A stretch of DNA of 64,000 bases from an uncultured Tateyamaria sp. (GCF_947503045.1 NZ_CANNCF010000002.1:837501-901500); one strand, 5' to 3'; numbered from the stretch's first letter, positions 49,498 to 60,738 are shown. The notes: generated by a model not told the origin, from the sequence alone. Numbers and translations are program-made.

Positions 49498-49773
49498 ATG
49501 TTTTTTGCGCTGATGGCCTGGGACAAGGACGGCGCGCTGGATGTGCGCATGGACAACCGGCCCGATCATCTGGCCTATCTGGATAGCACAGGGGTTGTGC
49601 GGCAGGCCGGGCCGTTTCTGAACGGCGATGGTCAACCCAGCGGGTCGCTGATCGTGCTGGACGTTGCGGATATGGATGCCGCCCAGGCGTGGGCCGACAA
49701 TGACCCTTACGCCAAGGCCGGACTTTTTCGCGAGGTCACAATCAGCGCTTGGAAACAGGTGATCGGGGCATGA
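49498..49773 (+). CDS. YciI-like protein
   Basis: This is a 91-residue protein of the YciI family, small ferredoxin-like proteins with a conserved His-Asp pair. The family pattern is visible as RPDHLAYLD near the N-terminus and DVADMDAAQAWADNDPYAKAGLF. The role is unknown. It overlaps the EVE gene by 4 bp (ATGA) and continues the tsaD-gpsA-YciI-EVE unit. Confidence 0.9.
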   Translation: MFFALMAWDKDGALDVRMDNRPDHLAYLDSTGVVRQAGPFLNGDGQPSGSLIVLDVADMDAAQAWADNDPYAKAGLFREVTISAWKQVIGA

Positions 49774-50189
49774 AATACTGGCTGTTCAAATCCGAACCGA
49801 GCACCTGGAGCTGGGACCAGCAGGTGGCCAAGGGTGATGCGGGCGAAGAATGGGATGGCGTGCGCAACTATCAGGCGCGCAATTTCATGCGCGACATGGC
49901 GGTCGGGGATCGCGGGTTCTTTTACCATTCGCAGACCGAAAAGGCCGTCGTCGGGATTGTCGAAGTCATTGCTGAGGCGCACCCGGACAGCACCACAGAC
50001 GATGATCGCTGGGAATGCGTGGACATCAAGGCGATTGCGCCGGTCAAGACGCCGGTGACGCTTGAGATGGTCAAGGCGGATGACCGCCTGTCCGAGATGG
50101 TCCTGATCCGCAATTCGCGCCTGTCGGTGCAGCCGGTGAGCGCCGAGGAATGGCGCATTGTCTGCGCCATGGCAGGGGTGCCCACATAA
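49770..50189 (+). CDS. EVE domain protein
   Basis: This is a 139-residue PUA-like EVE protein. The N-terminus MKYWLFKSEPSTWSWDQQ and the segments WDGVRNYQARNFMRDM and VGIVEV are characteristic. EVE domains bind modified bases in some systems, but a stand-alone housekeeping EVE protein of this size is widespread and its ligand is unknown. The ATG at 49770 overlaps the YciI stop. It is the last gene of the unit. Confidence 0.92.
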   Translation: MKYWLFKSEPSTWSWDQQVAKGDAGEEWDGVRNYQARNFMRDMAVGDRGFFYHSQTEKAVVGIVEVIAEAHPDSTTDDDRWECVDIKAIAPVKTPVTLEMVKADDRLSEMVLIRNSRLSVQPVSAEEWRIVCAMAGVPT

Positions 50190-50250
50190 ACATTTGGCGT
50201 TCCGGTCCTTGTCTGGCAAATTGCACTAAAGTGCAGAGACGGAGGGACAA

Positions 50251-50649
50251 ATGGGATTTCTGGCAGTTGTGGTCGCGGGCATCGCGGGATTCATGTTCGG
50301 GGCGGTTTGGTACACGATCATGGCCAAAGCGTGGATGGCCGCATCGGGAGTGCCGCTGAACGAGGCGGGGGACGCGCCCGCCAACCGGGCCGATCCGATC
50401 CCCTATATCACCAGCCTTTTGGGCGGCATTCTGGTGGCGGGCATGATGCGCCACGTCTTTGTGTTGAGCGGGATTGATACGCTGGGCGAAGGGCTGGTGT
50501 CCGGATTTGGTGTCGGTCTGTTTCTGGTCAGCCCGTGGATTGCGACCTTTTACGCCTTTGGCGCGCGGCCCTTTCGCCTGACACTGATCGACGGGGGCTA
50601 TGCCACATTCGGATGCACGGTCATCGGCACGGTTCTGATGCTGTTTTGA
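50251..50649 (+). CDS. DUF1761 family membrane protein
   Basis: This is a 132-residue protein with four predicted membrane segments. The N-terminal GFMFGAVWYTIMAKAWM pattern fits DUF1761. Function is unknown. A GGAGG ribosome-binding site lies at about 50240. The next gene is convergent. Confidence 0.83.
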   Translation: MGFLAVVVAGIAGFMFGAVWYTIMAKAWMAASGVPLNEAGDAPANRADPIPYITSLLGGILVAGMMRHVFVLSGIDTLGEGLVSGFGVGLFLVSPWIATFYAFGARPFRLTLIDGGYATFGCTVIGTVLMLF

Positions 50650-50877
50650 CGGAAAAAAGGGTCCTGACCCGAAATGATCAGAACCCCTTCACCCTCGGCA
50701 CGCACTCCCAAGAGCCACCGCACGTGTACTGAAAACAGGGTCTGACCTTTCTGGTCTGACCAATCAGACTTAGGAAAAAACGTGTCTCAACGCAAATCCA
50801 AAGTCCTTAGGATTGGAGTCAAAACAGAAACACCCGCTGGTTCAGCGGGTGCTCTGGTGTTCGGGTTTTGAGGCAGA
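50650..50877. other. Intergenic region with near-palindromic GGTC/GACC sites
   Basis: This 228-bp gap between convergent genes contains GGGTC-CT-GACCC (50659-50670), two GGTCTGACC copies (50739-50747, 50753-50761), and a hairpin GTCTGA-CCAA-TCAGAC (50754-50769). No ORF or promoter is convincing. Its 3' end holds the DUF2853 terminator. Confidence 0.5.
50820..50851 (-). terminator. Rho-independent terminator of the DUF2853 gene
   Basis: CACCCGCTG (50831-50839) pairs with CAGCGGGTG (50843-50851). On the minus strand it is followed by a U-rich tail (TTTCTGTTTT). Confidence 0.85.
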
Positions 50878-51219
50878 TCAGCTGTAGGCCGATTCCTTGC
50901 CGAAATGCTTGGTCAGCATGTAGTAGACCACGGCGCGGTACTTGTTGCGCTCGGATTTGCCGTAGGTTTCGATGGCCTTGTCGATCGCTTCCATCAACTC
51001 GGGGCCATCCTTGAGGCCGAGTTTCTTCATCAGAAAGTTCTCTTTCACGGTTTCCAATTCGGATTTCTGGCTGCCCGCAACGGTGGATGCATCCGCGTTG
51101 TAAATCGACGGACCGCAGCCAATCGTCACCTTTGTCAGCAGATCCATGTCTGGTGTCATGCCGCACTTGTTCTTGAGGTCGTCCGCATACTGCGCGATCA
51201 GGTCGTCGCGTTTGCCCAT
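50878..51219 (-). CDS. DUF2853 family protein
   Basis: This 113-residue, soluble, mainly helical protein begins at the ATG at 51219, which has a GGGAG ribosome-binding site. The frame is open to 51366, but that part would overlap the end of the upstream gene and is not conserved-looking. The sequence MGKRDDLIAQYADDLKNKCG and the C-terminal YRAVVYYMLTKHFGKES fit DUF2853, common in Rhodobacterales and other alphaproteobacteria. The function is unknown. Confidence 0.86.
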   Translation of the reverse strand: MGKRDDLIAQYADDLKNKCGMTPDMDLLTKVTIGCGPSIYNADASTVAGSQKSELETVKENFLMKKLGLKDGPELMEAIDKAIETYGKSERNKYRAVVYYMLTKHFGKESAYS

Positions 51220-51362
51220 CTTCAATTCTCCCACCGGTGTTTTGCGCCCCGATGTTTCGGCGACGCGTGTCATTACAATTGTGTGAGCGCAGGTTAGCGG
51301 GAAACTTTCCCTGCACAAAGAGATTTTCAGGGGGAATGTCCGGTGGGATTTCCCTGTGAGCC

Positions 51363-51932
51363 TCAATGGCGGTTGATCTTGATCTCTTTTCCGGCCGGGG
51401 CAGGCCCATCTTGGGGGGTGGTGGCGTCTTTTGCGCCACCGATCTCAAAGCTCATGCCGGAGATGTAAAAGGACCGGGGTTTGGTCATTTCGGTGGTCCG
51501 TTCGACCCATTCGGGCGAAAAGGTAGTGGCCCAGATCGCCGGATAGGCGTGCACCGCGTTGTGCATGCAGGTCAGCGCGATCCAGATGCCCGCCGCCTTG
51601 CAGGCGAGGTGTTCCTTGGAGGTCATGTTGAGCGCGCTGCGGATCACGAAGGCCAGCGCGGCGGCAAGGCCCCCGTCGATCAGCATCGTCATGTCGGCGT
51701 CGGCCTCAGGGTCGGGCACGCCGTTGAGGTGAAACATCACGTAGCGCGACAGCAGCACCGTCAGAACGCCGATGAGGCAGGCCGCCACCAAAGAGCCGGG
51801 ATAGCCGATATTGCGCACCCATTCTGGCATCGGTCCGCGCTGGGCCTGCGCCTCGGCCTTGATGCTTTGGGCGTGCTGTGCGTGCTTGCCGTTCAGCCGT
51901 TCCAATCGTGCTGCAAAGACGTCCTGTGACAT
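51363..51932 (-). CDS. Membrane protein of unknown function
   Basis: This is a 189-residue protein. A charged N-terminal helix (about 1-40) is followed by membrane segments at about 46-68 and 84-100 and a further hydrophobic stretch near 113-135, then a soluble tail with FSPEWVERTTEMTK. I do not recognise a named family. It is upstream of the DUF2853 gene on the same strand (143-bp gap) and downstream of gyrB by position, but with its own likely promoter. Confidence 0.7.
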   Translation of the reverse strand: MSQDVFAARLERLNGKHAQHAQSIKAEAQAQRGPMPEWVRNIGYPGSLVAACLIGVLTVLLSRYVMFHLNGVPDPEADADMTMLIDGGLAAALAFVIRSALNMTSKEHLACKAAGIWIALTCMHNAVHAYPAIWATTFSPEWVERTTEMTKPRSFYISGMSFEIGGAKDATTPQDGPAPAGKEIKINRH

Positions 51933-52074
51933 GCCTCGCCTCGTTTCCAGTTGCCTTGTTCAGCACAACTGGCCCGGAAACACGGGCGAAACTGGGGCAG
52001 AAATGGTGAAAAATGGTGCCGTCGGCAGGATTTTTCCTGCGCGACCGGCGACTTATGCGTTGTGTCGAGGTGTT

Positions 52075-54516
<2,442 letters not shown>

Positions 54517-54572
54517 CTAAATATACGGTTTTTCAGGGGGATTGTCACGCCACTGACACAAGATTTTGCGTT

Positions 54573-55193
54573 TCAGGTCAGGGGGATGACAAGACCGACG
54601 CAGATCAGCAAAACGCCTGCGATGATGTTCATCCGCCGCAGGGCTTCGGGGCGCTGCAACAGGCGCCGTGCGCGGTCGATGAACAGCGCCATGGTGAGGT
54701 TGCCAAGCAGTGGGATAACCATCGACAGGGCGACGATGGTGGCGATGTCGAGGCCCGTGAGCCGGGTCAGGTCAAAGAAGCCCGGCAGCATGCCCGCATA
54801 GAACAGGATCGCCTTGGGATTACCGAGGATCACAACCAGCCCCGCCATGAACCCCGCCCACATGCCGGGGCGCGTCAGGCGGCTGTCGGTGTCGATCTTG
54901 TCCCCGGCGTGCCGGATCACCAGCGCCCCCATCACCACAAACATCGCTGCTGCGACCCATTTCAGCGCCTCAAGAAAGCCGCCATAGACCGACAGGACCC
55001 AGGTGACGCCAAAGATGGCCAGAAGCGACCACAGCACGTCCCCCACCACCACGCCCAGCGCCAGCGGCCAAGCGGCGTGAAAGCCACCAGACAGGCTGCG
55101 CGCAATCAGGCCAACCCAAACCGGCCCCGGCGTCAGAAACAGCACCAGCAGCGCGCCCGCATAAAGCGCGATGTCCCATGGGCCGAGTGTCAT
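54573..55193 (-). CDS. LysE/RhtB family exporter
   Basis: This is a 206-residue transporter with about six membrane helices, of the LysE/RhtB amino-acid exporter superfamily. The N-terminal pattern LLVLFLTPGPVWVGLIARSL and the segment GNPKAILFYAGMLPGF are typical (GxxxG-P and NPKA). The substrate cannot be predicted. Its start overlaps recF by 4 bp, and it is followed by gyrB. Confidence 0.9.
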   Translation of the reverse strand: MTLGPWDIALYAGALLVLFLTPGPVWVGLIARSLSGGFHAAWPLALGVVVGDVLWSLLAIFGVTWVLSVYGGFLEALKWVAAAMFVVMGALVIRHAGDKIDTDSRLTRPGMWAGFMAGLVVILGNPKAILFYAGMLPGFFDLTRLTGLDIATIVALSMVIPLLGNLTMALFIDRARRLLQRPEALRRMNIIAGVLLICVGLVIPLT

Positions 55194-56290
55194 GGCCCGG
55201 TCACGGTGCTTTCACCGTCTGTGTCGGTCACTTCAACATATTGCGCGCGCGCACCGAGGCTTTCGAACAGCTGCGTTTCGGTGCCGGTCATCCACGCTTG
55301 TGCTCCAAGCGCGCAAATCTCGTCATAAAGGGCCGCGCGCCGGTCTGCATCAAGATGGGCGGCGACCTCGTCCAGCAGCAGCAGGGGAGGCGCGCCAAAG
55401 TCGCGCGCGAGGGCGCGGGCATTGGCGAGGATCAGGGACACCAGCAGCGCCTTCTGCTCGCCGGTGGAACAGTCCTTGGCGGGCACGTCCTTGGCCGCGT
55501 AGACCCCGAACAGATCGGCGCGGTGCGGCCCGATCAGGGTGCGCCCGGCAGCCAGATCGCGCTTGCGCCCGTCGGCAAGGGCGGCGCGCAGGTCTTCGGC
55601 CGTTTCTGGTAGGCCCAGCTCGCCCGGTTGCAGGGTCAGCGTTGCGGCTGGAAAGGAGGTTTGTGCATCGCCTTGCGCCTCGGCCAGTGCGGCCAGCGCG
55701 CTCAACCGATTGGCATGGATGGCAGCCCCCGTTTCGGCCATGCGTTGTTCCAGCGCGCTGTACCAATGCGCATCACGCACCATGTCCTTGAGCAGGCGGT
55801 TCCGCTCGCGCATGGCCTTGTCATAGTCCAGCGACACCTGCGCGTGATCGGGCAGAAAGCTGAGGGTCATGCGATCCAGAAACCGCCGCCGCCCCTCCGC
55901 CCCTTCGATCCACAGCCGGTCCATCGACGGGATCAGCCAAAGGACGCGGGCAATGCGGCCCAGCGCAGTCTGTGCGGCAGTCTTGCCATCAATGCGCACC
56001 TGCCGGGCAGACCCGTTTTCCGACCAGGTCTCGATCTCGTGCACCTGATGGAGGGAGTGCAAAACGCCGGTCAGCTTCCAGCCCACAGCCTCGGGGCGGC
56101 GGGTCATATCCTCGGCAGAGGCGCGCCGCAGCCCGCGTCCAGGGGACAAGAGCGACACCGCCTCAAGAATGTTGGTCTTGCCCGCGCCGTTGGGTCCGTA
56201 AATCGCGACCGGCCGGGCATCAAGCGTCAGCCGCGCCACCTTGTGTGAGCGGAAATGGGACAGCAGCAACGATGTCAGATGCAGCGCCAT
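55190..56290 (-). CDS. recF: DNA replication and repair protein RecF
   Basis: RecF is an SMC-like ATPase that helps RecR/RecO load RecA on gapped DNA. It has 366 residues. The Walker A loop is GPNGAGKTNIL near residue 32, the signature STGEQKALLV lies at about residue 275, and Walker B is LLLLDEVAAHLD. The gene is 46 bp after dnaN; its ATG is at 56290. Confidence 0.97.
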   Translation of the reverse strand: MALHLTSLLLSHFRSHKVARLTLDARPVAIYGPNGAGKTNILEAVSLLSPGRGLRRASAEDMTRRPEAVGWKLTGVLHSLHQVHEIETWSENGSARQVRIDGKTAAQTALGRIARVLWLIPSMDRLWIEGAEGRRRFLDRMTLSFLPDHAQVSLDYDKAMRERNRLLKDMVRDAHWYSALEQRMAETGAAIHANRLSALAALAEAQGDAQTSFPAATLTLQPGELGLPETAEDLRAALADGRKRDLAAGRTLIGPHRADLFGVYAAKDVPAKDCSTGEQKALLVSLILANARALARDFGAPPLLLLDEVAAHLDADRRAALYDEICALGAQAWMTGTETQLFESLGARAQYVEVTDTDGESTVTGP

Positions 56291-56298
56291 CGCGTCCC

Positions 56299-56319
56299 TT
56301 CATTGTTCTTAAAATATGC
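56299..56319. repeat. 21-bp intergenic motif, copy 2
   Basis: This is the second copy of the 21-bp sequence seen at 2723-2743 (one base different), between the dnaN stop and the recF ATG. Here it is followed by a CCGCCGGAGG stretch. Confidence 0.6.
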
Positions 56320-56336
56320 CCGCCGGAGGCAAGAAA

Positions 56337-57455
56337 TCAAACGCGCATCGGCATGACGACATAGACCGCGCTCAGATCATTGCCCTCGCGCATCAGGGTC
56401 GGATCGCCGGAGGAGTTGAACAGGAACACCGCGTTCTCGCGATCCACCTGGCTCGCGATTTCCAGCAAGTATTTGGCGTTAAACCCAATTTCCAGCTTTT
56501 CGTCAGCATAGGCCACGGCCAGTTCTTCTTCCGCAGCGCCGGAATCCGGAGCGTTCACGGACAGGATCAGGCGGTCTTCGTCCAGTTGCAGTTTCACCGC
56601 GCGTGAGCGTTCGGAACTGACGGTGGCAACCCGGTCCACGGCCTTGGCAAAGTCCGAGGCGTCCACTTCCATCTTGCGGGTGTTGCCCGCCGGGATGACG
56701 CGGGTGTAGTCAGGAAAGGTGCCGTCGATGACCTTGGAGGTCAGCGTGATGTCGGGCGTGGCAAAGCGGACCTTGGTCTCGGACACGCTGACGGCGATTT
56801 TCATGTCGTCATCATCCAGCAGCTTGCGCAGCTCACCAACGGTCTTGCGGGGCACGATCACGCCCGCCATGTCGGCGGCACCCTCGGGCAGATCGCTGTC
56901 GATGCGGGCCAGACGGTGGCCGTCGGTGGCCACGCAGCGCAACGCGCGCCCTTCATCGCCATCGGCGATATGCATGTAGACGCCGTTCAGATAGTACCGC
57001 GTCTCTTCGGTCGAGATCGCGAATTTGGACTTGTCGAAAAGGCGACGCAGCTTGGGCGCCTCAATGGAAAAGTTCGAGGCATATTCGGAACTTGCCATGA
57101 CCGGGAAGTCTTCTTTCGGCAGCGTGGCAAGCGAGAAGTTCGAGCGCCCCGCCTCAACCGTCAGGCGGCCAGCGGCGCTGTCGGCGGTCAGCGAGACCAG
57201 CGCGCCATCGGGCAGTTTGCGCACGATTTCGTGCAGGGTCGTGGCGGATACGGTGGTTGCCCCGGCCCGCTCGACCTGTGCGGGGGCCCTGTCGACCACT
57301 TCGATATCCAGATCAGTGGCGCGGAACGTCACATCCGAGCCCTCGGCCTCGATCAGCACGTTGGCGAGGATCGGGATCGTGTTGCGCCGCTCGACCACCG
57401 ATTGGGCCTGGCTTACGGCCTTGAGCAGTACGCCGCGTTCGACACTGATTTTCAT
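56337..57455 (-). CDS. dnaN: DNA polymerase III beta subunit (sliding clamp)
   Basis: DnaN is the ring clamp that gives replicative polymerase its processivity. It has 372 residues from the ATG at 57455. The N-terminus MKISVERGVLLKAVSQAQSV is typical, three structural repeats follow, and the C-terminal hydrophobic groove ends VYVVMPMRV. It is the first gene of dnaN-recF-lysE-gyrB and is separated from dnaA by the divergent acyltransferase. Confidence 0.97.
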   Translation of the reverse strand: MKISVERGVLLKAVSQAQSVVERRNTIPILANVLIEAEGSDVTFRATDLDIEVVDRAPAQVERAGATTVSATTLHEIVRKLPDGALVSLTADSAAGRLTVEAGRSNFSLATLPKEDFPVMASSEYASNFSIEAPKLRRLFDKSKFAISTEETRYYLNGVYMHIADGDEGRALRCVATDGHRLARIDSDLPEGAADMAGVIVPRKTVGELRKLLDDDDMKIAVSVSETKVRFATPDITLTSKVIDGTFPDYTRVIPAGNTRKMEVDASDFAKAVDRVATVSSERSRAVKLQLDEDRLILSVNAPDSGAAEEELAVAYADEKLEIGFNAKYLLEIASQVDRENAVFLFNSSGDPTLMREGNDLSAVYVVMPMRV

Positions 57456-57761
57456 GATCCCTCTCCCATCGATCCCCATCCGCTGTGCAGGGAGGGGCAC
57501 CCTAGCCCAACCACGCGGCATCACAAGTATTTTATTGTTTTCTCCGCTGGATCGCGGGGGGCGTCAAGTCAAGGTAGACGGCCTTGCGGGCAAAATATCG
57601 CAGGTGGCGCAAAGACGAGCGCACCACCTCGGGGGGAAAATCAGCGGTAAATGACCATTGACGCACAAATCACCTTGTCCGACTCTGCCCGGAACATACA
57701 TCGGATGCGTTGTTTCAAAGGGCGATTTCATGATTTTTGTGTTTCAGAGTAACGTGCCGCG
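57456..57761. other. Divergent promoter region between dnaN and the acyltransferase
   Basis: This 306-bp gap must contain promoters for dnaN and for the acyltransferase. A short AT-rich patch lies at 57528-57545. I did not find a convincing -35/-10 pair, a DnaA box or an RNA gene in it. Confidence 0.5.
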
Positions 57762-58454
57762 ATGATCCGGTTTCTTGATGCCACGCTGGGACGGTGGCTG
57801 CGCCATTTCCTGTTTGTGCTGGTGCGTACGTATTACGCGCTGTTTTTCAACATCAGTTGTGCGGGCAAACACCTGTTGCAGGATCAGCCCGGCACGCTGA
57901 TCCTTGCCACCCATGTCAGCCGCCATGACGGGCCGCTGATCGCCGCGATCCTCTATGCGACCAAGCGCATCCGCCCGACCGTGCATTATAACGAGTATTA
58001 CAACTGGTCCCAGTTCGTTCCGATGTTCATCGCCTCGGCCATTCCGATGAGTTCGCCGAAATCCTGGCCGGATGAACGGCGCAAGGCGCGCAAGGACACC
58101 GTCCTCAAGATCGTGCACAAGGTGCTGGCCAAGGGCAATTCGGTGCTGCTGTTTCCGGCTGGCCGCGTGCGCCGCGAAGAACAGGAACGCGTGCCGGCCT
58201 ATCTGACGGGCGTCCACGACATCCTGCGGGCCGAGCCGGACACACCCGTCATGCTGCTGAGGATTGATGGGTTGGGACGGTTTCAGACCGCGTCCTATGA
58301 CAGTTTCTGGACATTTCTGGGCATCAAGAAGGGGCGGCGCCATGTCACGATGGATCTGCGCCCGCTGAACGATCTTGATCCGTCGATGGAGGTTGAGGCC
58401 TTCAACGCCCGGCTCGAAGAGCTGTTGAACACGCCGATCACACACGAGTTGTAA
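57762..58454 (+). CDS. PlsC-like phospholipid/glycerolipid acyltransferase
   Basis: This 230-residue enzyme is of the 1-acylglycerol-phosphate acyltransferase family. The catalytic H-X4-D motif is in ATHVSRHDGPL near residue 50, and a divergent second motif is in LLFPAGRVRREE (compare FPEGT). It has one hydrophobic N-terminal segment. It is transcribed opposite to dnaA and dnaN and splits that cluster. Confidence 0.85.
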   Translation: MIRFLDATLGRWLRHFLFVLVRTYYALFFNISCAGKHLLQDQPGTLILATHVSRHDGPLIAAILYATKRIRPTVHYNEYYNWSQFVPMFIASAIPMSSPKSWPDERRKARKDTVLKIVHKVLAKGNSVLLFPAGRVRREEQERVPAYLTGVHDILRAEPDTPVMLLRIDGLGRFQTASYDSFWTFLGIKKGRRHVTMDLRPLNDLDPSMEVEAFNARLEELLNTPITHEL

Positions 58455-58471
58455 TCATCGCCTGCCCCAAA

Positions 58472-58498
58472 TGAAAAAAACGGCGCCCGAGAGCGCCG
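58472..58498. terminator. Terminator between the acyltransferase and dnaA
   Basis: CGGCGC (58481-58486) pairs with GCGCCG (58493-58498). On the minus strand the stem is followed by seven Ts, a strong terminator for dnaA; the plus-strand direction has only a weak T run. Confidence 0.85.
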
Positions 58499-58523
58499 CT
58501 TTGGTTCTGGTGTTTGTGGTCGC

Positions 58524-59885
58524 TTACGCTTCCAGCGCGCGCCGCAGCAATTCGAGGTCTTCGGCGATCTGGCCGTCCTGTTGGCGCAATTCGTCGATCC
58601 GCTTGACCCCATGCATGACCGTGGTGTGATCGCGCCCGCCAAAGCGGCGGCCAATCTCGGGCAGGCTGCGCGAGGTCAGGTGCTTGCACAGATACATCGC
58701 CACCTGCCGCGGACGGGCATAGCTGCGCAACCGCTTGGGCCCGATCATGTCGGACAAGCGGATGTTGTAGTGTTCGGACACTTTGCGCTGGATTTCTTCG
58801 ACGGTGATCTTGCGCTCCGAAGCGCGCAGCACGTCAGCCAGACAATCCTGCGTCAGATCCAGATCGATCTTGCGTCCGACAAGAGACGCAAAGGCGAACA
58901 GCCGGGTCAGCGCTCCTTCGAGGACACGCACGTTATTGGAAATGCGCAGCGCGAGGAATTCCAGCACGCCGTCTTCGACCCGCAGATCGGGATAGACCAG
59001 CTGCTGCTGTTCGACCTTGGACTGCAGGATGCCCAGACGCAGTTCGTAATCGGTGGGGTGCAAATCGACGATCAGGCCGCATTGCAGGCGCGATTTCACG
59101 CGCTCTTCGAGGTCCTTGATCTCGCCAGGGGCGCGATCGGCAGAAATGATGATCTGTTTGTTCTGATCGACCAGCGCGTTGAACGTGTGAAAGAACTCTT
59201 CCTGCGTGCTGTCCTTGCCTGCGATGAACTGCACGTCATCGACCATCAGTACATCGACAGAGCGGAACAGTTCTTTGAAGTCCATCATCTTGCGGTCGCG
59301 CAGAGCCTGCACAAAGCGGTACATGAACTGTTCAGCCGACAGGTAAAGCACGTTCATGCCGGGCTGGCGGGCGCGCAATTCCCAGGCGATGGCGTGCATC
59401 AGGTGGGTTTTGCCGAGGCCAACGCCACCATAGAGAAACAGTGGATTGAAGGTGACCGGCTCGCCCTCAGCCACGCGGCGCGCGGCGGCATGGGCCAGTT
59501 CGTTGGGTTTGCCCACGACAAAGCTGTCAAAGGTGAACCGTTTGTCGAGTGCGGCTGCGGACAGCGCTGATGAGGCGCTTTGTGCAGCGGGTGCCGTCGC
59601 GGCCGGTGTCGGCGCATCCAGAGCAGACGGGCGCGCCTGCGAGTTGGCAGCCACTGAAAAGCTGAGACGGCGCACGCTGTCATATTCAGATTTCAGCTCA
59701 TGCAGAATCAGATCAGAAAAGTTCTGGCTGACATAATTCCCCATAAAATTTGTCGGTACATCAAAGGTGACGATCCCATCCGTCAGCCCCCGAAACTCGA
59801 GTGGTTCGATCCACGTCGTGTAGTTATTCTGGCCTACAGTCTTAAGCAGCCGTTTTCTCAGCTGTCCCCATTCTTGTTGTGTCAT
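58524..59885 (-). CDS. dnaA: Chromosomal replication initiator DnaA
   Basis: DnaA binds DnaA boxes at oriC and melts the origin. It has 453 residues. Domain I starts MTQQEWGQLRKRLLKTVG. A linker of about 30 residues (AAATAPAAQ-type) precedes the AAA+ domain with Walker A GGVGLGKTHLM near 155 and Walker B VLMVDDVQFIAG. Domain IV has FGGRDHTTVMHGVKRI, the box-binding helix-turn-helix. The gene is 44 kb from the candidate origin. Confidence 0.98.
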   Translation of the reverse strand: MTQQEWGQLRKRLLKTVGQNNYTTWIEPLEFRGLTDGIVTFDVPTNFMGNYVSQNFSDLILHELKSEYDSVRRLSFSVAANSQARPSALDAPTPAATAPAAQSASSALSAAALDKRFTFDSFVVGKPNELAHAAARRVAEGEPVTFNPLFLYGGVGLGKTHLMHAIAWELRARQPGMNVLYLSAEQFMYRFVQALRDRKMMDFKELFRSVDVLMVDDVQFIAGKDSTQEEFFHTFNALVDQNKQIIISADRAPGEIKDLEERVKSRLQCGLIVDLHPTDYELRLGILQSKVEQQQLVYPDLRVEDGVLEFLALRISNNVRVLEGALTRLFAFASLVGRKIDLDLTQDCLADVLRASERKITVEEIQRKVSEHYNIRLSDMIGPKRLRSYARPRQVAMYLCKHLTSRSLPEIGRRFGGRDHTTVMHGVKRIDELRQQDGQIAEDLELLRRALEA

Positions 59886-60335
59886 GTGCGCACTATCATC
59901 CTTTCCGCCACCTCTTACCGGCGATCATCGGCTCGCCGTAATTGCCCATCCCGTACACAAGGGGCAGACCATCATCCCTGCGCTGTCTTGCGACAGCGCA
60001 TCCGGTCCAGTTGGAAATCACAGATCACACACGTGGTAGTACCCTTTGACGGGCATCTTTCACGCGTCTTCCGCTCACCAATCTATTTTGACAGGTTCAG
60101 CAGCAGCACCATAGTGTGCACTAAAACACGGGCAATACTCGCAGTAGCATGTCCCGAACCAGTCGCAGATACATTGCAGCATGCACCCTCTCCCGGCCTG
60201 TCCCCCCAAGGCGATTCCTGATCGCATACCGGTGGTATCAAGTTCGTTCGCAGGCCGTCTACTTATCTTGCGACTTGACTCGGTCTTTCTTAAAAAAGAA
60301 TCTCTCCGAGCCTTGTTTTTATAAGGAAAACGCAA
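59886..60335. promoter_or_regulatory. Long dnaA upstream region with a perfect hairpin
   Basis: This 450-bp gap holds the dnaA promoter and leader. A 9-bp stem with a TTGC loop (TGCGCTGTC/GACAGCGCA, 59979-60000) lies 95-115 bp before the dnaA ATG. An inverted repeat TAGTG-TG-CACTA is at 60112-60123. On the plus strand TTGACA at 60088 could start an antisense transcript, but its -10 is poor. I found no exact DnaA box here. Confidence 0.5.
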
Positions 60336-60361
60336 AAAGCGCCGCAAAATTGCGACGCTTT
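60334..60361 (-). terminator. Rho-independent terminator of rpsT
   Basis: A 12-bp stem (AAAGCGTCGCAA with TTGCGGCGCTTT on the minus strand, one G-U pair) is followed by a T run. It separates rpsT from dnaA. Confidence 0.82.
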
Positions 60362-60383
60362 GGTTTTGCATGTTTGGGTTGTG

Positions 60384-60647
60384 TCAGCCCAGCGCTTTCA
60401 CGCGTGCCGATAGGCGCGACATTTTGCGCGATACGGTGTTCTTGTGATAGACACCCTTGGTCACGCCGCGCATCAGTTCGGGCTGAGCCGCCTTGAGTGC
60501 GGCGCCTGCTTCATCCTTGTCACCCGAGGCAATCGCCTCTTCGACGCGGCGCAGATAGGTGCGGATGCGCGACCGGCGCGCTTTGTTCACTTGAAAGCGT
60601 TTTTCGTTTTGACGGGCCCGCTTTTTGGCCTGAGGCGAATTTGCCAT
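60384..60647 (-). CDS. rpsT: 30S ribosomal protein S20
   Basis: S20 binds 16S rRNA early in small-subunit assembly. It has 87 residues from the ATG at 60647 ([17 protein letters not shown]), a basic, wholly helical protein of normal length; the frame runs 5 codons further but the family starts here. It lies upstream of dnaA on the same strand with its own terminator. Confidence 0.96.
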   Translation of the reverse strand: MANSPQAKKRARQNEKRFQVNKARRSRIRTYLRRVEEAIASGDKDEAGAALKAAQPELMRGVTKGVYHKNTVSRKMSRLSARVKALG

Positions 60648-60738
60648 TTTATCTCGTCCCAATATTGGTGCGGTAGTTTCAGAAGTCCCGGTCTTTAGGC
60701 GCGACTCACCCGCCTGTCAAGCAGATGGAGGGTGCGGA

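Noticed and set aside
49770-50189. EVE protein as part of a modification-dependent defence system
   Set aside because: It is a short single-domain protein in a housekeeping unit with tsaD and gpsA; no methyltransferase or nuclease is near.
59886-60335. Origin of replication next to dnaA
   Set aside because: No exact DnaA box was found, and the hemJ-maf gap has a much richer set of origin features.
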